Shown here: positions 45,015 through 57,741 of the stretch, one piece after another | Layout: the number at the start of each line of letters is the position of its first letter | Numbering within the stretch: the stretch's first letter is position 1 | Assembly: GCF_002090135.1 (NCBI RefSeq) | Contig: NZ_BBRL01000004.1 | Location: forward strand, 434,001-498,000 | Source of the DNA: Demequina sp. NBRC 110055 | Lineage (GTDB): Bacteria; Actinomycetota; Actinomycetes; Actinomycetales; Demequinaceae | Direction of reading: 5' to 3' | Length of the DNA: 64,000 bases | Notes under the pieces: generated by a model | Seen by the model: only the letters and a program-made list of their open reading frames with translations | What the model was told of the DNA's origin: nothing | Database searches by the model: none | Program-made: the position numbers and the translations under genes

Positions 45015-47016
45015 GTGGCCGAGAACGACGCGTCGCCCGCTCAGCCTGCCTACGGCGCCGAGAACATCACCGTTCTGGAGGGCCTCGAGGCCGTCCGCAA
45101 GCGACCGGGTATGTACATCGGCTCCACCGGTGAGCGAGGTTTGCACCACCTGGTTTATGAGGTGGTCGACAACTCCGTCGACGAGGCCCTCGCGGGCTAT
45201 TGCGACACTATCACCGTGACGCTCCTGGCAGATGGAGGAGTACGAGTCACGGACAACGGTCGCGGCATCCCCGTCGACATGCACCCCACGGAGGGCAAGC
45301 CCACCGTCGAGGTCGTCATGACCATCCTGCACGCGGGCGGAAAGTTCGGCGGCGGCGGCTACGCGGTATCGGGCGGTCTCCACGGCGTGGGTATCTCCGT
45401 CGTGAACGCGCTGAGCTACAAGGTTGAGACCGAGGTGCGTCGCCAGGGCTCGGTGTGGCGCCAGTCCTTCGCGGACGGCGGCAAGCCGCAGGGCACGCTC
45501 GTCAAGGGCGAGGACACCGATGCGACCGGAACGCAGCAGACGTTCTGGGCCGATCCGGAGATCTTCGAGACCACCGAGTACGACTTCGAGACGTTGCGCG
45601 CCCGCTTCCAGCAGATGGCGTTCCTGAACAAGGGCCTGTCCATCCAGCTGACGGATGAGCGCCCCGAGCACGTCACCGCATCGGACGACGTCGAGGCCGA
45701 GGGTGACGACGACGCCCCCACGTCGCGCACCGTGATCTACAAGTACGACGGCGGCCTGATCGACTACGTCACGCACCTCAACGAGTTGAAGAAGTCCGAG
45801 CTGGTGCACGCCGACGTCATCGACATCGAGGCCGAGGACACCGACAAGGCGATCTCGCTCGAGATGGCGATGCAGTGGACTACCTCGTACTCGGAGTCGG
45901 TGTTCACGTACGCGAACACGATTGCGACCACCGAAGGTGGCACGCACGAGGAGGGCTTCCGCGCAGCGCTGACGACGCTCGTCAACCGTTACGCGCGCGA
46001 GAAGGGTCTGCTCAAGGACAAGGACGACAACCTCACCGGTGACGACGTCCGCGAGGGCCTCACCTGCGTCATCTCGGTCAAGCTGGGCGAGCCGCAGTTC
46101 GAGGGCCAGACCAAGACCAAGCTGGGCAACACCGAGGCCAAGACGTTCGTGCAGAAGATGGTCGGCGAGCGGATGGGTGACTGGTTCGACGCCCACCCCA
46201 ACGAGGCCAAGGAGATCATCCGCAAGGCGCTGCAGGCCTCGCAGGCGCGACTGGCCGCACGCAAGGCGCGCGAGGCGACCCGCCGCAAGGGCCTACTTGA
46301 GTCGGGTGGCATGCCCGGCAAGCTGCGTGACTGCTCATCCAAGGACCCGAGCATCTCGGAGATCTTCCTCGTGGAGGGTGACTCCGCCGGTGGCTCCGCC
46401 GTGCGCGGGCGCAACCCCGCGACCCAGGCGATCCTGCCGCTGCGCGGAAAGGTCCTCAACGTCGAGCGTGCCCGCCTTGACCGTGCGCTCGGCAACGCCG
46501 AGATCCAGGCGCTGTTCACCGCGTTCGGATCGGGCATCGGCGACGAGTTCGACCTGGACAAGGCCCGCTATCACAAGATCGTGCTGATGGCCGATGCCGA
46601 TGTGGACGGCCAGCACATCCGTACCCTGCTGCTGACGGTCCTGTTCCGGTACATGCGTCCGCTCATCGAGGCTGGCTACGTGTACCTGGCCCAGCCGCCG
46701 CTGTACAAGATCAAGTGGTCCAACGCCGACCACGACTACGTCTTCACCGACCGTGAGCGTGACGCCGTCTTGAAGGACGGCCTCGCCAACGGCAAGAAGA
46801 TCCCCAAGGAGAGCGGCATCCAGCGCTACAAGGGTCTCGGTGAGATGGACTACTCGGAGCTGTGGGAGACCACCATGGACCCCGAGACCCGCACCCTTCT
46901 TCAGGTGACCATGGAGGACGCGGCGCTGGCCGACGAAACCTTCTCGATCCTGATGGGCGACGACGTCGAGTCGCGCCGTAACTTCATCCAGCGCAACGCG
47001 AAGGACGTGAGGTTCC

Positions 47017-47027
<11 letters not shown>
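45015..47027 (+). CDS. gyrB: DNA gyrase subunit B
   Basis: 670 residues. The GHKL ATPase domain carries [25 protein letters not shown] and the lid [20 protein letters not shown]. The TOPRIM domain carries EGDSAGGSA and [17 protein letters not shown]. The C-terminal segment [20 protein letters not shown] is intact. Start GTG 45015 has AAAGG at a good distance. It ends inside the start of gyrA. Confidence 0.98.
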
Positions 47028-49641
<2,614 letters not shown>

Positions 49642-49667
49642 CGGCGCGGCCGCGACCACGTTCCCCA

Positions 49668-49787
49668 TGGGACAGTGACCGTCGCTCAGCGCGAATCTTC
49701 GTCTCCTGTGGGACGCTCACCGATCAACTGAACGGTGAGCGTCCCACACGGCTCACGAATGTGCGGAGAGCGACGGCGGTGGTCCCA
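49668..49787. repeat. nested inverted repeats downstream of gyrA
   Basis: Inner hairpin: GTGGGACGCTCACCG (49708-49722) pairs perfectly with 49733-49747 around a 10-base loop. Outer stem: TGGGACAGTGACCGTCGCTC (49668-49687) pairs with 49768-49787, 17 of 20 positions counting G-U. A third pairing, GTCTCCTGTGGGAC (49701-49714) with 49782-49795, competes with both. It lies between convergent gyrA and the transporter gene, so at least the inner hairpin works as a two-way terminator. Confidence 0.75.
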
Positions 49788-49811
49788 CAGGAGACTGGCA
49801 GCCGGTGAACG

Positions 49812-51188
49812 CTACTGCGCGGTGCCCGGCTGCGGCGTCTTCATGAGCAACAGCAGCGCGAGGCCCAGCGCCACGACGGCGATGACGCCGAGCGTTCCCC
49901 AGATGGTCGCGCCGAAGATGGTGATTGACAGCGACCACATCGCGGGTGCCATGAACGATGCTGCGCGACCGGTGGTCGCATAGAGCCCGAACATCTCGGC
50001 CTCACGTCCAGGGGGCGAGACCCGCGACAGCAGCGACCTCGATGCCGCCTGTGCCGGGCCCACCATGCCGGACAGCAGCAGGCCGCAGATCCAGAACACG
50101 ATCGCACCCACCGCGTGGAGAGCCACGATGACCAGGCCCGCCCCCACGATCACGGACAGCGCGAGCACGATCACCCGACGCGGTCCCCAGCGGTCGTCGT
50201 AGCGGCCAAAGATCATGGTGGAGACACCCGCGACGAGGTTGGCAGCGATGCCGAAGATGATCACCTGCTGGTCGGAGAACCCGAAAGCCTTCGCGGCGAT
50301 GATGGCGCCGAAGGTGAAGACTCCGGCCAAGCCGTCACGGTAAACCGCGGCGGCCAGCAGGAACCACAGGGTGGAACGTGCCTCCCGCCACAGGCGCCTG
50401 AGGTCCGCAACGAGCACCGCGTAGCCGCGCAGGAAGTTCACGGTGGGACGGCGATGCACCTTCGTCTCGGGGACGTAAACGAACAGCGGCCACGCAAACG
50501 CCAGGGTCCACACGGCACAGCCCACAGCGATCAGTCGGTATGCCATCCCATTCGAGGTATCCATGCCGAACCACGAGAACGTATCGAGCAGCACCACGAC
50601 GACGAGTGCGACGATGCCGCCCATGTATCCCAGTCCCCAGCCGAGGCCGGAGACACGCCCCATGGTGGACGGCGTCGAGACCTGCGTCATCATCGCGTAG
50701 TAGTTCACGTTCGCGATCTCCGCGACGATCGACCCGAGCGCGATGAGCCCTGCACCCAGCCAGAATGCATCGGGTGTCGCCTCGACGAAGTACAGGCCGC
50801 CGATACAGGCCACGAGCAGGAGGGTCATCCACCCCAGCCACGACTTGCGCCTCCCCGTGGCATCGGCGCGCTGTCCGAGCACCGGGGCCAGGAGTGCCAC
50901 GAGGATGCCCGCGGCCGTGATGCCCCAGCCCAAATTCGCGTCGAGCGCGGCGGAGGCTGCCTTGTACTCGGCCGCGTCTTCACCGAGCGCGACGATGTCG
51001 GGATCGATGAAGCTGTCCGAGGTCAGGTACAACGCGGTGAAGACGAAGGTGATGATGACCGAGTTGAACGGCTGCGTCGCCCAGTCCCACAGGGCCCACG
51101 CCCACACCTGGCGCCGGGGCACGCGGTCCGCGTCCGGGAGGCCGGGGGCATCGGCCATCGAGGGCAGCACATCGTCGTGGTCGCTCAT
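49812..51188 (-). CDS. MFS transporter, Atg22/UMF1-like
   Basis: 458 residues with about twelve helices. The early motif WALWDWATQPFNSVIITFVF is diagnostic of the UMF1 (Atg22-like) branch of the major facilitator superfamily, and ALLAPVLGQRADATGRRKSW is the loop motif. The family includes the yeast vacuolar effluxer of amino acids; the bacterial substrate is unknown. It is convergent with gyrA and divergent from the hydrolase gene. Confidence 0.87.
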   Translation of the reverse strand: MSDHDDVLPSMADAPGLPDADRVPRRQVWAWALWDWATQPFNSVIITFVFTALYLTSDSFIDPDIVALGEDAAEYKAASAALDANLGWGITAAGILVALLAPVLGQRADATGRRKSWLGWMTLLLVACIGGLYFVEATPDAFWLGAGLIALGSIVAEIANVNYYAMMTQVSTPSTMGRVSGLGWGLGYMGGIVALVVVVLLDTFSWFGMDTSNGMAYRLIAVGCAVWTLAFAWPLFVYVPETKVHRRPTVNFLRGYAVLVADLRRLWREARSTLWFLLAAAVYRDGLAGVFTFGAIIAAKAFGFSDQQVIIFGIAANLVAGVSTMIFGRYDDRWGPRRVIVLALSVIVGAGLVIVALHAVGAIVFWICGLLLSGMVGPAQAASRSLLSRVSPPGREAEMFGLYATTGRAASFMAPAMWSLSITIFGATIWGTLGVIAVVALGLALLLLMKTPQPGTAQ

Positions 51189-51262
51189 GGGGTCAGTGTG
51201 CCCGTGCCAGGTGAATCGCGGGTGACGGCCACGCGGCGCACGGCGCGGATAGGCTCGGAGGC

Positions 51263-52231
51263 ATGAGCACGCTGGAGTGGACAGACGACATCCTGCACGG
51301 CTACGAGGCCGCCGATCTCGGCGCCCCCGCGCCCGCCCCCGGCCAGGACGACGGGCCCCTCACCCGCACGCTCATCCGCCGCGTCGCGACGCCGCACCAC
51401 CCGCGCGCCGCGGCTCTCATCGTGCACGGCTACAACGACTACTTCTTCGCGACGCATCTGGCCGATGCCCTGGCAGGGGCAGGCTGCGCCGTCTATGCCG
51501 TCGACATGCGCCGCGCCGGACGGTCGCTGAGGCCGCAGAACCAGGCCCACCACATCGGCCACATCGACGAGTTGGGTGAGGACATCGCGGACGCCGCCGA
51601 TGCTGCGGTGGCCGATGCCGCGGCTAGGGGCCTCGGCGACCTGCCCCTCGTGGTGCACGCGCACTCGACGGGGGCACTCGCCGCGACCATCTGGGCGAAC
51701 GATCGACCCGACCCTGCGCTCGCCGGCCTGATCCTCGACGGCCCCCTGTTCGGGTTGCCGCTCACGGCGTGGCAGAGCGCCGCCATGCGCATCGTCCCCG
51801 CCCTGGCCCGTTACCAGCCGCGCCGCATCGTGGTGCCGGCGCCATCGCCCTACACCACCGGGCTACAGCAACGCGGATGGGACTTCGACACCGACTGGAA
51901 GCGCCCCCAGGGCGTGGGGGCGACGGCGGGCTGGCTCGCGGCCACCCTCGCGGCGCGCACCCGTGTCGCCGCAGGACTGCACATCGAGGTGCCGGTGCTG
52001 GTTGCCTCGGCCGACTCAACCGGACCCGACCGCCTCGACAACCCCCGCCACGGGAGCCAGGACACGGTCGTCGACGTGGGAGCAATCGACCGAGTTGCCG
52101 CGGGTCTGGGCACGGACGTGGAGCGCCTCGTCGTCGACGGCGCCATCCACGACCTGGCGCTCAGCGGCGACGAACCGAGGGTGCGCTACCTCGACGCGGT
52201 GAGGGCCTTCGTGGATAGAGTCGTGGAATGA
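51263..52231 (+). CDS. alpha/beta hydrolase (lysophospholipase-like, S33)
   Basis: 322 residues. The oxyanion region is ALIVHGYNDYFFATHLADAL and the nucleophile elbow is VVHAHSTGALAATIW (Ser in H-S-T-G). DSTGPDR with Asp and DGAIHDLALSGDEPR with His complete a plausible triad. Similar to monoacylglycerol-lipase-like hydrolases (Hydrolase_4). It has GGAGG before the ATG. Its stop overlaps the next gene's start as ATGA, and both act on glycerol- or phospholipid-type substrates by family, which suggests linked lipid turnover. Confidence 0.83.
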   Translation: MSTLEWTDDILHGYEAADLGAPAPAPGQDDGPLTRTLIRRVATPHHPRAAALIVHGYNDYFFATHLADALAGAGCAVYAVDMRRAGRSLRPQNQAHHIGHIDELGEDIADAADAAVADAAARGLGDLPLVVHAHSTGALAATIWANDRPDPALAGLILDGPLFGLPLTAWQSAAMRIVPALARYQPRRIVVPAPSPYTTGLQQRGWDFDTDWKRPQGVGATAGWLAATLAARTRVAAGLHIEVPVLVASADSTGPDRLDNPRHGSQDTVVDVGAIDRVAAGLGTDVERLVVDGAIHDLALSGDEPRVRYLDAVRAFVDRVVE

Positions 52232-52992
52232 GCCACCCGTACTTCGACAACGGCGGTCGCCCGGCCGCCCTCGCCCACCGTGGCTTCTCGCTGGACGGCC
52301 TCGAGAATTCGATGAAGGCGTTCCAGGCCGCGGTGGACCTCGGCTACCGCTATCTGGAAACGGACGCCCACGGCACGGCCGATGGCGTCGCCGTCGCCCT
52401 CCACGACGAGACGCTGGACCGCACCACCGACGCCACCGGCCGCGTGGACGAACGTCAGTGGTCGTCCGTGAAGGCGGCGCGCATCGGCGGCATCGAACCC
52501 GTGCCTATGCTCGAGGACGTCCTCGCAACCTGGCCGGACGTGAAGGTGAACATCGACGTCAAGGGAAACTCGGGCATCGCCCCCGTGGCAAAGGCCATCG
52601 AGCGCACCAAATCTCACGACCGCGTCTGCCTCGGCTCGTTCTCGGCGGAGCGTCGCCGAGAGACTCTCAAGCTCCTGAGTCGCCCCGTCGCGACGCCGGC
52701 CGCGCAGCGCGAGGCGGTCGCGTGGTGGATCGGCAGCTTCGTAGGTGCGGACACCCAGAAGACCCTGGGCGACGTCGACGCGCTACAGATCCCCTGGCGT
52801 CAAAAGAATGTGCCCATCATCTTTCCCGGCCACATCGCCAAGGCACATGCGGCCGGCAAGCAGGTCTACATCTGGACGGTGAACCGGGTCGACCACATGA
52901 ATCGCCTGCTTGAAATGGGCGTCGACGGCATCGTCTCCGACCGTGCCGACCTCCTCAAGGAGGTGCTGCTCGCGCGCGGGCAGTGGGCCTAG
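52228..52992 (+). CDS. glycerophosphodiester phosphodiesterase
   Basis: 254 residues of GDPD family. LAHRGFSLDGLENSMKAFQA carries the catalytic His; LGYRYLETDAHGTADGVAVA and LHDETLDRTT carry the metal ligands and second His. The end VYIWTVNRVDHMNRLLEMGV is also typical. It splits glycerophosphodiesters to glycerol 3-phosphate and an alcohol. No signal peptide, so cytoplasmic. TAGAGT ends 7 bases before the ATG, so in addition to coupling with the hydrolase it may have its own leaderless promoter. Confidence 0.9.
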   Translation: MSHPYFDNGGRPAALAHRGFSLDGLENSMKAFQAAVDLGYRYLETDAHGTADGVAVALHDETLDRTTDATGRVDERQWSSVKAARIGGIEPVPMLEDVLATWPDVKVNIDVKGNSGIAPVAKAIERTKSHDRVCLGSFSAERRRETLKLLSRPVATPAAQREAVAWWIGSFVGADTQKTLGDVDALQIPWRQKNVPIIFPGHIAKAHAAGKQVYIWTVNRVDHMNRLLEMGVDGIVSDRADLLKEVLLARGQWA

Positions 52993-53028
52993 CGGGACGA
53001 CCGCGGGCCCACCGCCCGCGCGGGGGCG

Positions 53029-55524
53029 TCAGATGAACAGGCTCGTGCCGGACTCCTGAGCCTCGCCCAGGAAGGTCGCGACGCCGCCCAGCTCGACGCC
53101 GTCCAGAAGGTCGGACTGAGCGATGCCCAGGAGGTCCATCGTCATGGTGCAGCCAATGAGCCTCGCGCCGCCGGCCTGCGCGGCCGCGATGAGCTCGGGC
53201 AGCGACTGCACGTCGTGGTCTTTCATGACCTTCTTGATCATGGCGGTACCCGCGCCACCCATGTGCATCTGGGACAGCTTGAGGTCGTCGGCGCCGCCGG
53301 GCATCATCGCGCCCAACATCTTCTCCATCGTGGAGCGGTCGCGAGCGGGCGGGTCCAGGCGGCGCAGCGAGTTGAGGCCCCAGAACGTGAAGAACATCGA
53401 TACCTCTTGGCCCATGGCTAGCGCCCCGTTGGCGATGATGAACGCCGCGAGCACCTTGTCGAGGTCGCCAGAGAACACCACGATCGACGTCTTCGGGGCG
53501 GCCGGCACGCTTGAGCCGACCACCGGCGCCACCCCGCCCTTGCGGAACACGGCGACGTAGCCGGCGCCTTGCGGGTCTATCGACACCACGGTGTGGCCGT
53601 TCTTCGACGCCCAGGCCGGCCCGTCTAAGGCGAATCCGGGGTCGGAGACGGTGACGCGAATCTCGTCGCCGGCATCGGCCGCCTTCATCGCGGTGGCAAG
53701 CCGCATGATGGGGCCGGGGCACGCGAGGCCCGTGCAGTCGAGGTCGGTGTGTTTGCCTGTCGCGGCGGCGACGGCCGATGCGACGCTCACCTTCTCGGCG
53801 TAGTTCTCCACCGGGGGGAGGGGCTGAGGCTCGGCCTCGGTGCCGTGCACGTGCTTGAAGGTGGTGGAGCCGCCCGACAGGGTGCGGACGTCCTCGAAGC
53901 CGGACTGCACCAGGATGCGGTGGGCCAGGTATGAGCGGAAGCCCACGGCGCAGTAGAGGCGCACGGGCTGCGCGCGATCCCAGCCGGCGATCGCGGAGCG
54001 GAAGGTGGCCAGCGGCACCGACTCGGCGCCGGGGATGTGCCACAGGTCGTACTCCTCGGGCGTGCGCACGTCGACGATGCGGGTGCCAGCGGTCTGCTGG
54101 GGGTATTCCTCGGAGTACCAGAGGGTGAGGTCGCCGCGCAGCACGTTGGAGGCGACGAATCCGGCCATGTTGATGGGGTCCTTCGCGGAGCCGAAGGGCG
54201 GCGCGTAGGCCAGCTCTTGCTCCTCGAGGTCGTACACCGTGAGCCCGGCGCGGATCGCCATAGCGAACAGGTCGAGGCGCTTGTCGACGCCGTCGAAGCC
54301 GCAGGCCTGCGCGCCGAGCACGGCGCCGTCGGTGGGCGAGAACAGCACCTTGAGGTGCATGGTCGCGGTGCCGGGGTAGTAGCCGGCGTGGCCCGAGGGG
54401 TGCAGGTGGACCACCCGGTAGGGGACCTCGGCGGCGTCGAGCTGACGGGCGGTGGCGCCCGTGCCGCCGGCGACCATGTCGAAGACCTTGACGATGCTGG
54501 TGCCCTGGGTCGAGCGGTACTCGGTGTCGCGCCCGCAGATGTTCTCCGCGGCCACGCGGGCCTGACGGTTGGCGGGCCCCGCGAGCGGGTTGAGGTACGT
54601 GCCGGGGAGGACCGGGTGGGCCGTCTCGACGGCGTCGCCTGCGGCCCAGATGTGCGGGTCGGAGGTGCGCATATGGGTATCCACGGCAATGCCGCCGCGC
54701 GGACCGAGGGCGAGCCCAGCAGCTTCGGCGAGCGCGGTCGCGGGGCGCACGCCGGCACTGAGGATGACGAGGTCCGCCGCCACGACGGTGCCGTCGTTGA
54801 GTTCGACGCTCACGCGGTCGTCACCGTCACCGTCGGCAAGGGGGCGGAAGGCGGCAGCCGCGGTCTTCAGGTGCAGGCCGATCCCCCGCGCGGTGAGGTG
54901 CTGTTGCACCGGCGCCGCGATCTCCTTGTCGACGGGCGGCAGGATCTGGTCGGCCATCTCGACCACGTCGACCTTGACGCCGCGGTGGTGGAGGTTCTCG
55001 GCCATCTCGAGGCCGATGTACCCGGCTCCCACGACGACGGCAGTCACCGTGCCGCGGCGCCCGGCCTTCTGGGCGGCCAGCGCCTCGTCGAGCCTGGCCT
55101 TGATGAGGTCCATGTCGCCGATGCGGCGCAGCACCTGGACGGCGGGGTGCTCGATGCCGGGAAGTGGCGGGCGGACGGGCTCGGCGCCCATGCACAGTGC
55201 GAGGCTGTCGTAGGACTCGGTGGTCTCCTTGCCGGTGTCGACGTCGCGGATCGCGACGGTGCGCGCCTCGCGGTCGATGCTGACGACCTCCTTGCCCAGG
55301 CGCACGTCGAGGCCCAGCGACTCCTGCAGGCTCTCGGGAGTCTGGAGGATCAGGCGCGAGCGCTCGGAGATCACCTCCCCCACGTGATACGGCAGTCCGC
55401 AGTTGGCGAAGGACACGTGGTGCCCGCGCTCGAGGACCACGATCTCGGCGCTCTCGTCGAGGCGACGGGCGCGTGCGGCGGTGGATGCTCCGGCGGCGAC
55501 TCCGCCGACGACAACGAGCTTCAT
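53029..55524 (-). CDS. CoA-disulfide reductase-rhodanese-TusA-DsrE multidomain protein
   Basis: 831 residues with four sulfur-handling modules. Residues 1-450 are a CoA-disulfide/polysulfide reductase (VVVGGVAAGASTAARARRLD; the redox Cys in SFANCGLPYH; NADH site VVVGAGYIGLEMAENLHHRG). The rhodanese follows (IVDVRTPEEYDLWHIPGA; active Cys in RLYCAVGFRSYL). A TusA domain comes next (LDCTGLACPGPIMRL, the CPGP motif), then a DsrE/F-type C-terminus with GCTMTMDLLGIAQ. Together it could take persulfide sulfur from CoA or protein, relay it through three Cys and reduce it. ATG 55524 with GGGAGG just upstream; a longer frame adds nothing. Divergent from fur-katA. The family is described in annotations but its chemistry is poorly characterised. 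Confidence 0.92.
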   Translation of the reverse strand: MKLVVVGGVAAGASTAARARRLDESAEIVVLERGHHVSFANCGLPYHVGEVISERSRLILQTPESLQESLGLDVRLGKEVVSIDREARTVAIRDVDTGKETTESYDSLALCMGAEPVRPPLPGIEHPAVQVLRRIGDMDLIKARLDEALAAQKAGRRGTVTAVVVGAGYIGLEMAENLHHRGVKVDVVEMADQILPPVDKEIAAPVQQHLTARGIGLHLKTAAAAFRPLADGDGDDRVSVELNDGTVVAADLVILSAGVRPATALAEAAGLALGPRGGIAVDTHMRTSDPHIWAAGDAVETAHPVLPGTYLNPLAGPANRQARVAAENICGRDTEYRSTQGTSIVKVFDMVAGGTGATARQLDAAEVPYRVVHLHPSGHAGYYPGTATMHLKVLFSPTDGAVLGAQACGFDGVDKRLDLFAMAIRAGLTVYDLEEQELAYAPPFGSAKDPINMAGFVASNVLRGDLTLWYSEEYPQQTAGTRIVDVRTPEEYDLWHIPGAESVPLATFRSAIAGWDRAQPVRLYCAVGFRSYLAHRILVQSGFEDVRTLSGGSTTFKHVHGTEAEPQPLPPVENYAEKVSVASAVAAATGKHTDLDCTGLACPGPIMRLATAMKAADAGDEIRVTVSDPGFALDGPAWASKNGHTVVSIDPQGAGYVAVFRKGGVAPVVGSSVPAAPKTSIVVFSGDLDKVLAAFIIANGALAMGQEVSMFFTFWGLNSLRRLDPPARDRSTMEKMLGAMMPGGADDLKLSQMHMGGAGTAMIKKVMKDHDVQSLPELIAAAQAGGARLIGCTMTMDLLGIAQSDLLDGVELGGVATFLGEAQESGTSLFI

Positions 55525-55527
55525 CAG

Positions 55528-55543
55528 ATACCTCCCGGGGTAT
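55528..55543. promoter_or_regulatory. possible CsoR/CstR-type operator
   Basis: ATACCTCCCGGGGTAT is a 16-base near-palindrome (6 of 8 pairs) of the ATACC-N6-GGTAT kind bound by CsoR/CstR copper or persulfide sensors, and CstR controls related sulfur genes elsewhere. It coincides with the ribosome-binding site of the multidomain protein. No csoR/cstR gene is in the window. Confidence 0.4.
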
Positions 55544-55654
55544 ATGGTCTTTCTCCACCGTAGGCATCGATGAGCGGCCCCGCGTGGGTCCAAGGTCACG
55601 GCGTGGACGCGACGGCCGATCGTTGTCCGGGTGTGCCACTCGACATCCGACCGT

Positions 55655-55688
55655 TTCTTTTGACCAAGTCAAAAGAAGGTGTCATACT
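55655..55688 (+). promoter_or_regulatory. fur promoter with 23-base perfect palindromic operator
   Basis: TTCTTTTGAC-CAA-GTCAAAAGAA (55655-55677) is a perfect inverted repeat. The -35 TTGACC (55660-55665) lies inside it, 17 bases before the -10 CATACT (55683-55688), which ends 8 bases before the ATG. The message is thus probably leaderless and autorepressed by the Fur-family protein. Confidence 0.8.
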
Positions 55689-55695
55689 CGTCGCC

Positions 55696-56154
55696 ATGAT
55701 GACGAGCCGCGCCAACGACCCCATCGCGCTTCTGCGCGAGGCGGGCCTGCGCGTCACGGACACCAGGGTCGCGGTCATCTCGGCCCTCGGCGACCTTCCC
55801 CACTCTGGTGTGGACGCCGTCATGAGTGCGGTCTCCCGCACCCTTCCGCAGACGTCGCGCCAGGCGATCCACAACGTCCTGACCGACCTCACCCATGCCG
55901 GCATCGCCCGGCGTATTGAGCCCGCGGGCCAGCCCGGGCTGTACGAGCTTCGCGTGGGCGACAACCACCACCACATCGTGTGTCAGCACTGTGGTGCGGT
56001 CGCCGACGTCGACTGCGTCACGGGGCACGCGCCCTGCCTGACGCCGAGCACGACCAGCGGCTTCGACCTCACCGAGGCCGAGGTCACCTTTTGGGGCGTG
56101 TGCTCCACCTGCAAGGCCGCCCAGGCCGAGCCGGCCGGAGCATCGGCCCCGTGA
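55696..56154 (+). CDS. Fur-family (PerR/CatR-like) metalloregulator
   Basis: 152 residues. The winged helix has [20 protein letters not shown] and [20 protein letters not shown]. The metal region is [17 protein letters not shown], and a second CxxC pair (CSTCK) forms the structural zinc site. Placement 23 bases before catalase points to a peroxide-sensing repressor of the PerR/CatR/FurA kind rather than an iron sensor. ATG at 55696 or the adjacent ATG; the longer frame covers the operator. Confidence 0.9.
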   Translation: MMTSRANDPIALLREAGLRVTDTRVAVISALGDLPHSGVDAVMSAVSRTLPQTSRQAIHNVLTDLTHAGIARRIEPAGQPGLYELRVGDNHHHIVCQHCGAVADVDCVTGHAPCLTPSTTSGFDLTEAEVTFWGVCSTCKAAQAEPAGASAP

Positions 56155-56177
56155 ACCCACCTACGAAGGAGAATGCC

Positions 56178-57692
56178 GTGAGCGAGAAGTTCACCACCAC
56201 CAACGCCGGTGCCCCCGTCGCGTCGGACCAGCACTCGCAGACCGTCGGCAACGACGGTGTGACGACGCTGACCGACCACTACCTGGTCGAGAAGCTCGCC
56301 CAGTTCAACCGTGAGCGCGTGCCGGAGCGCGTGGTGCACGCCAAGGGTGGCGGCGCCTTCGGTACCTTCACCACGACCAACCCGGACATCGCGAAGTACA
56401 CGCGTGCGGCTCTGTTCCAGGATGGCGTGCAGACCGAGATGCTCGCGCGCTTCTCCTCGGTTGCCGGCGAGTCGGGTTCGCCCGACACGTGGCGCGACCC
56501 CCGCGGCTTCGCGCTGAAGTTCTACACGACCGAGGGCAACTACGACCTGGTCGGCAACAACACCCCCGTCTTCTTCATCCGCGACGGCATCAAGTTCCCC
56601 GACTTCATCCGCTCGCAGAAGCGCCTTCCCGGCTCGCACCTGCGCGACAACGACATGCAGTGGGACTTCTGGACCCTGCAGCCCGAGTCCGCCCACCAGG
56701 TCACGTGGCTCATGGGCGAGCGCGGCCTGCCCCGTTCGTGGCGCGAGATGCAGGGCTACGGCTCGCACACCTACCAGTGGATCAACGCTGAGGGTGAGCG
56801 CTTCTGGGTGAAGTACCACTTCAAGAGCCAGCAGGGCGTGCACGGCCTCACCATCGACGAGGCCGCCCAGCTCGCGGGTTCGGACGCCGACCACCACATT
56901 CGCGACCTCTACGAGCACATCGAGGCCGGCGACTTCCCGAAGTGGGACCTGTACGTCCAGGTCATGCCGTACGAGGACGCCAAGGACTACCGCTTCAACC
57001 CGTTCGACCTCACCAAGGTGTGGCCGCACGGCGATTACCCGCTGATCCCCGTGGGTGTGATGGAGCTCAACAAGAACCCCGAGAACTACTTCGCGCAGAT
57101 CGAGCAGGCGGCCTTCGCGCCGTCGAACTTCGTGCCCGGCATCGGTGCGAGCCCCGACAAGATGCTGATGGCCCGCATCTTCTCCTACGCGGACGCTCAC
57201 CGCTACCGCGTCGGCACCAACCACGCCGACCTTCCGGTCAACGCCCCGCACGCCGCGCAGGAGGGTGGTCACTCGTATTCGAAGGACGGCGCCATGCGCT
57301 ACTCGTTCTCCTCGGCCTCGACGCCCGTGTACGCCCCCAACAGCAAGGGCGGGGCTCACGCCGACGCCGAGCGTGCGGGCGACGCGGGCAACTGGGAGTC
57401 GGACGGCGAGATGGTGCGCGCCGCCGCGACCCTCCACGCCGAGGACGACGACTTCGGGCAGGCCGGAACGCTCTACCGCGACGTGTTCAACGACCAGCAG
57501 AAGGCGCACATCCTCGAGCAGATCACGGGCCACGTGGGCGCCGTCGTCTCGGACGACATTCGCGAGCGTGCCATCCAGTACTGGACCAACGTGGACGCCG
57601 ACCTGGGTGCCAAGCTGCGCGCGAACCTCGCGGGCGAGGTCCCTGCCGAGGGCGGCGAGCCCGGCACCGGCTGGGAGCCTGCCACCGTCTAA
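56178..57692 (+). CDS. katA: catalase (heme, monofunctional)
   Basis: 504 residues, typical clade size. [20 protein letters not shown] carries the catalytic His; [20 protein letters not shown] carries the Asn; [20 protein letters not shown] carries the heme-ligand Tyr. GTG start at 56178 after GAAGGAG. It destroys hydrogen peroxide in the cytoplasm and is co-transcribed with the Fur-family gene. A clear hairpin follows. Confidence 0.96.
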   Translation: MSEKFTTTNAGAPVASDQHSQTVGNDGVTTLTDHYLVEKLAQFNRERVPERVVHAKGGGAFGTFTTTNPDIAKYTRAALFQDGVQTEMLARFSSVAGESGSPDTWRDPRGFALKFYTTEGNYDLVGNNTPVFFIRDGIKFPDFIRSQKRLPGSHLRDNDMQWDFWTLQPESAHQVTWLMGERGLPRSWREMQGYGSHTYQWINAEGERFWVKYHFKSQQGVHGLTIDEAAQLAGSDADHHIRDLYEHIEAGDFPKWDLYVQVMPYEDAKDYRFNPFDLTKVWPHGDYPLIPVGVMELNKNPENYFAQIEQAAFAPSNFVPGIGASPDKMLMARIFSYADAHRYRVGTNHADLPVNAPHAAQEGGHSYSKDGAMRYSFSSASTPVYAPNSKGGAHADAERAGDAGNWESDGEMVRAAATLHAEDDDFGQAGTLYRDVFNDQQKAHILEQITGHVGAVVSDDIRERAIQYWTNVDADLGAKLRANLAGEVPAEGGEPGTGWEPATV

Positions 57693-57707
57693 ACGGTGAT
57701 CTCCCGA

Positions 57708-57741
57708 CGAAGGCCGGGTCTCCAAGGGGACCCGGCCTTCG
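57708..57741 (+). terminator. terminator after katA
   Basis: CGAAGGCCGGGTC and its exact reverse complement around an 8-base loop, 15 bases beyond the stop codon. Confidence 0.85.
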
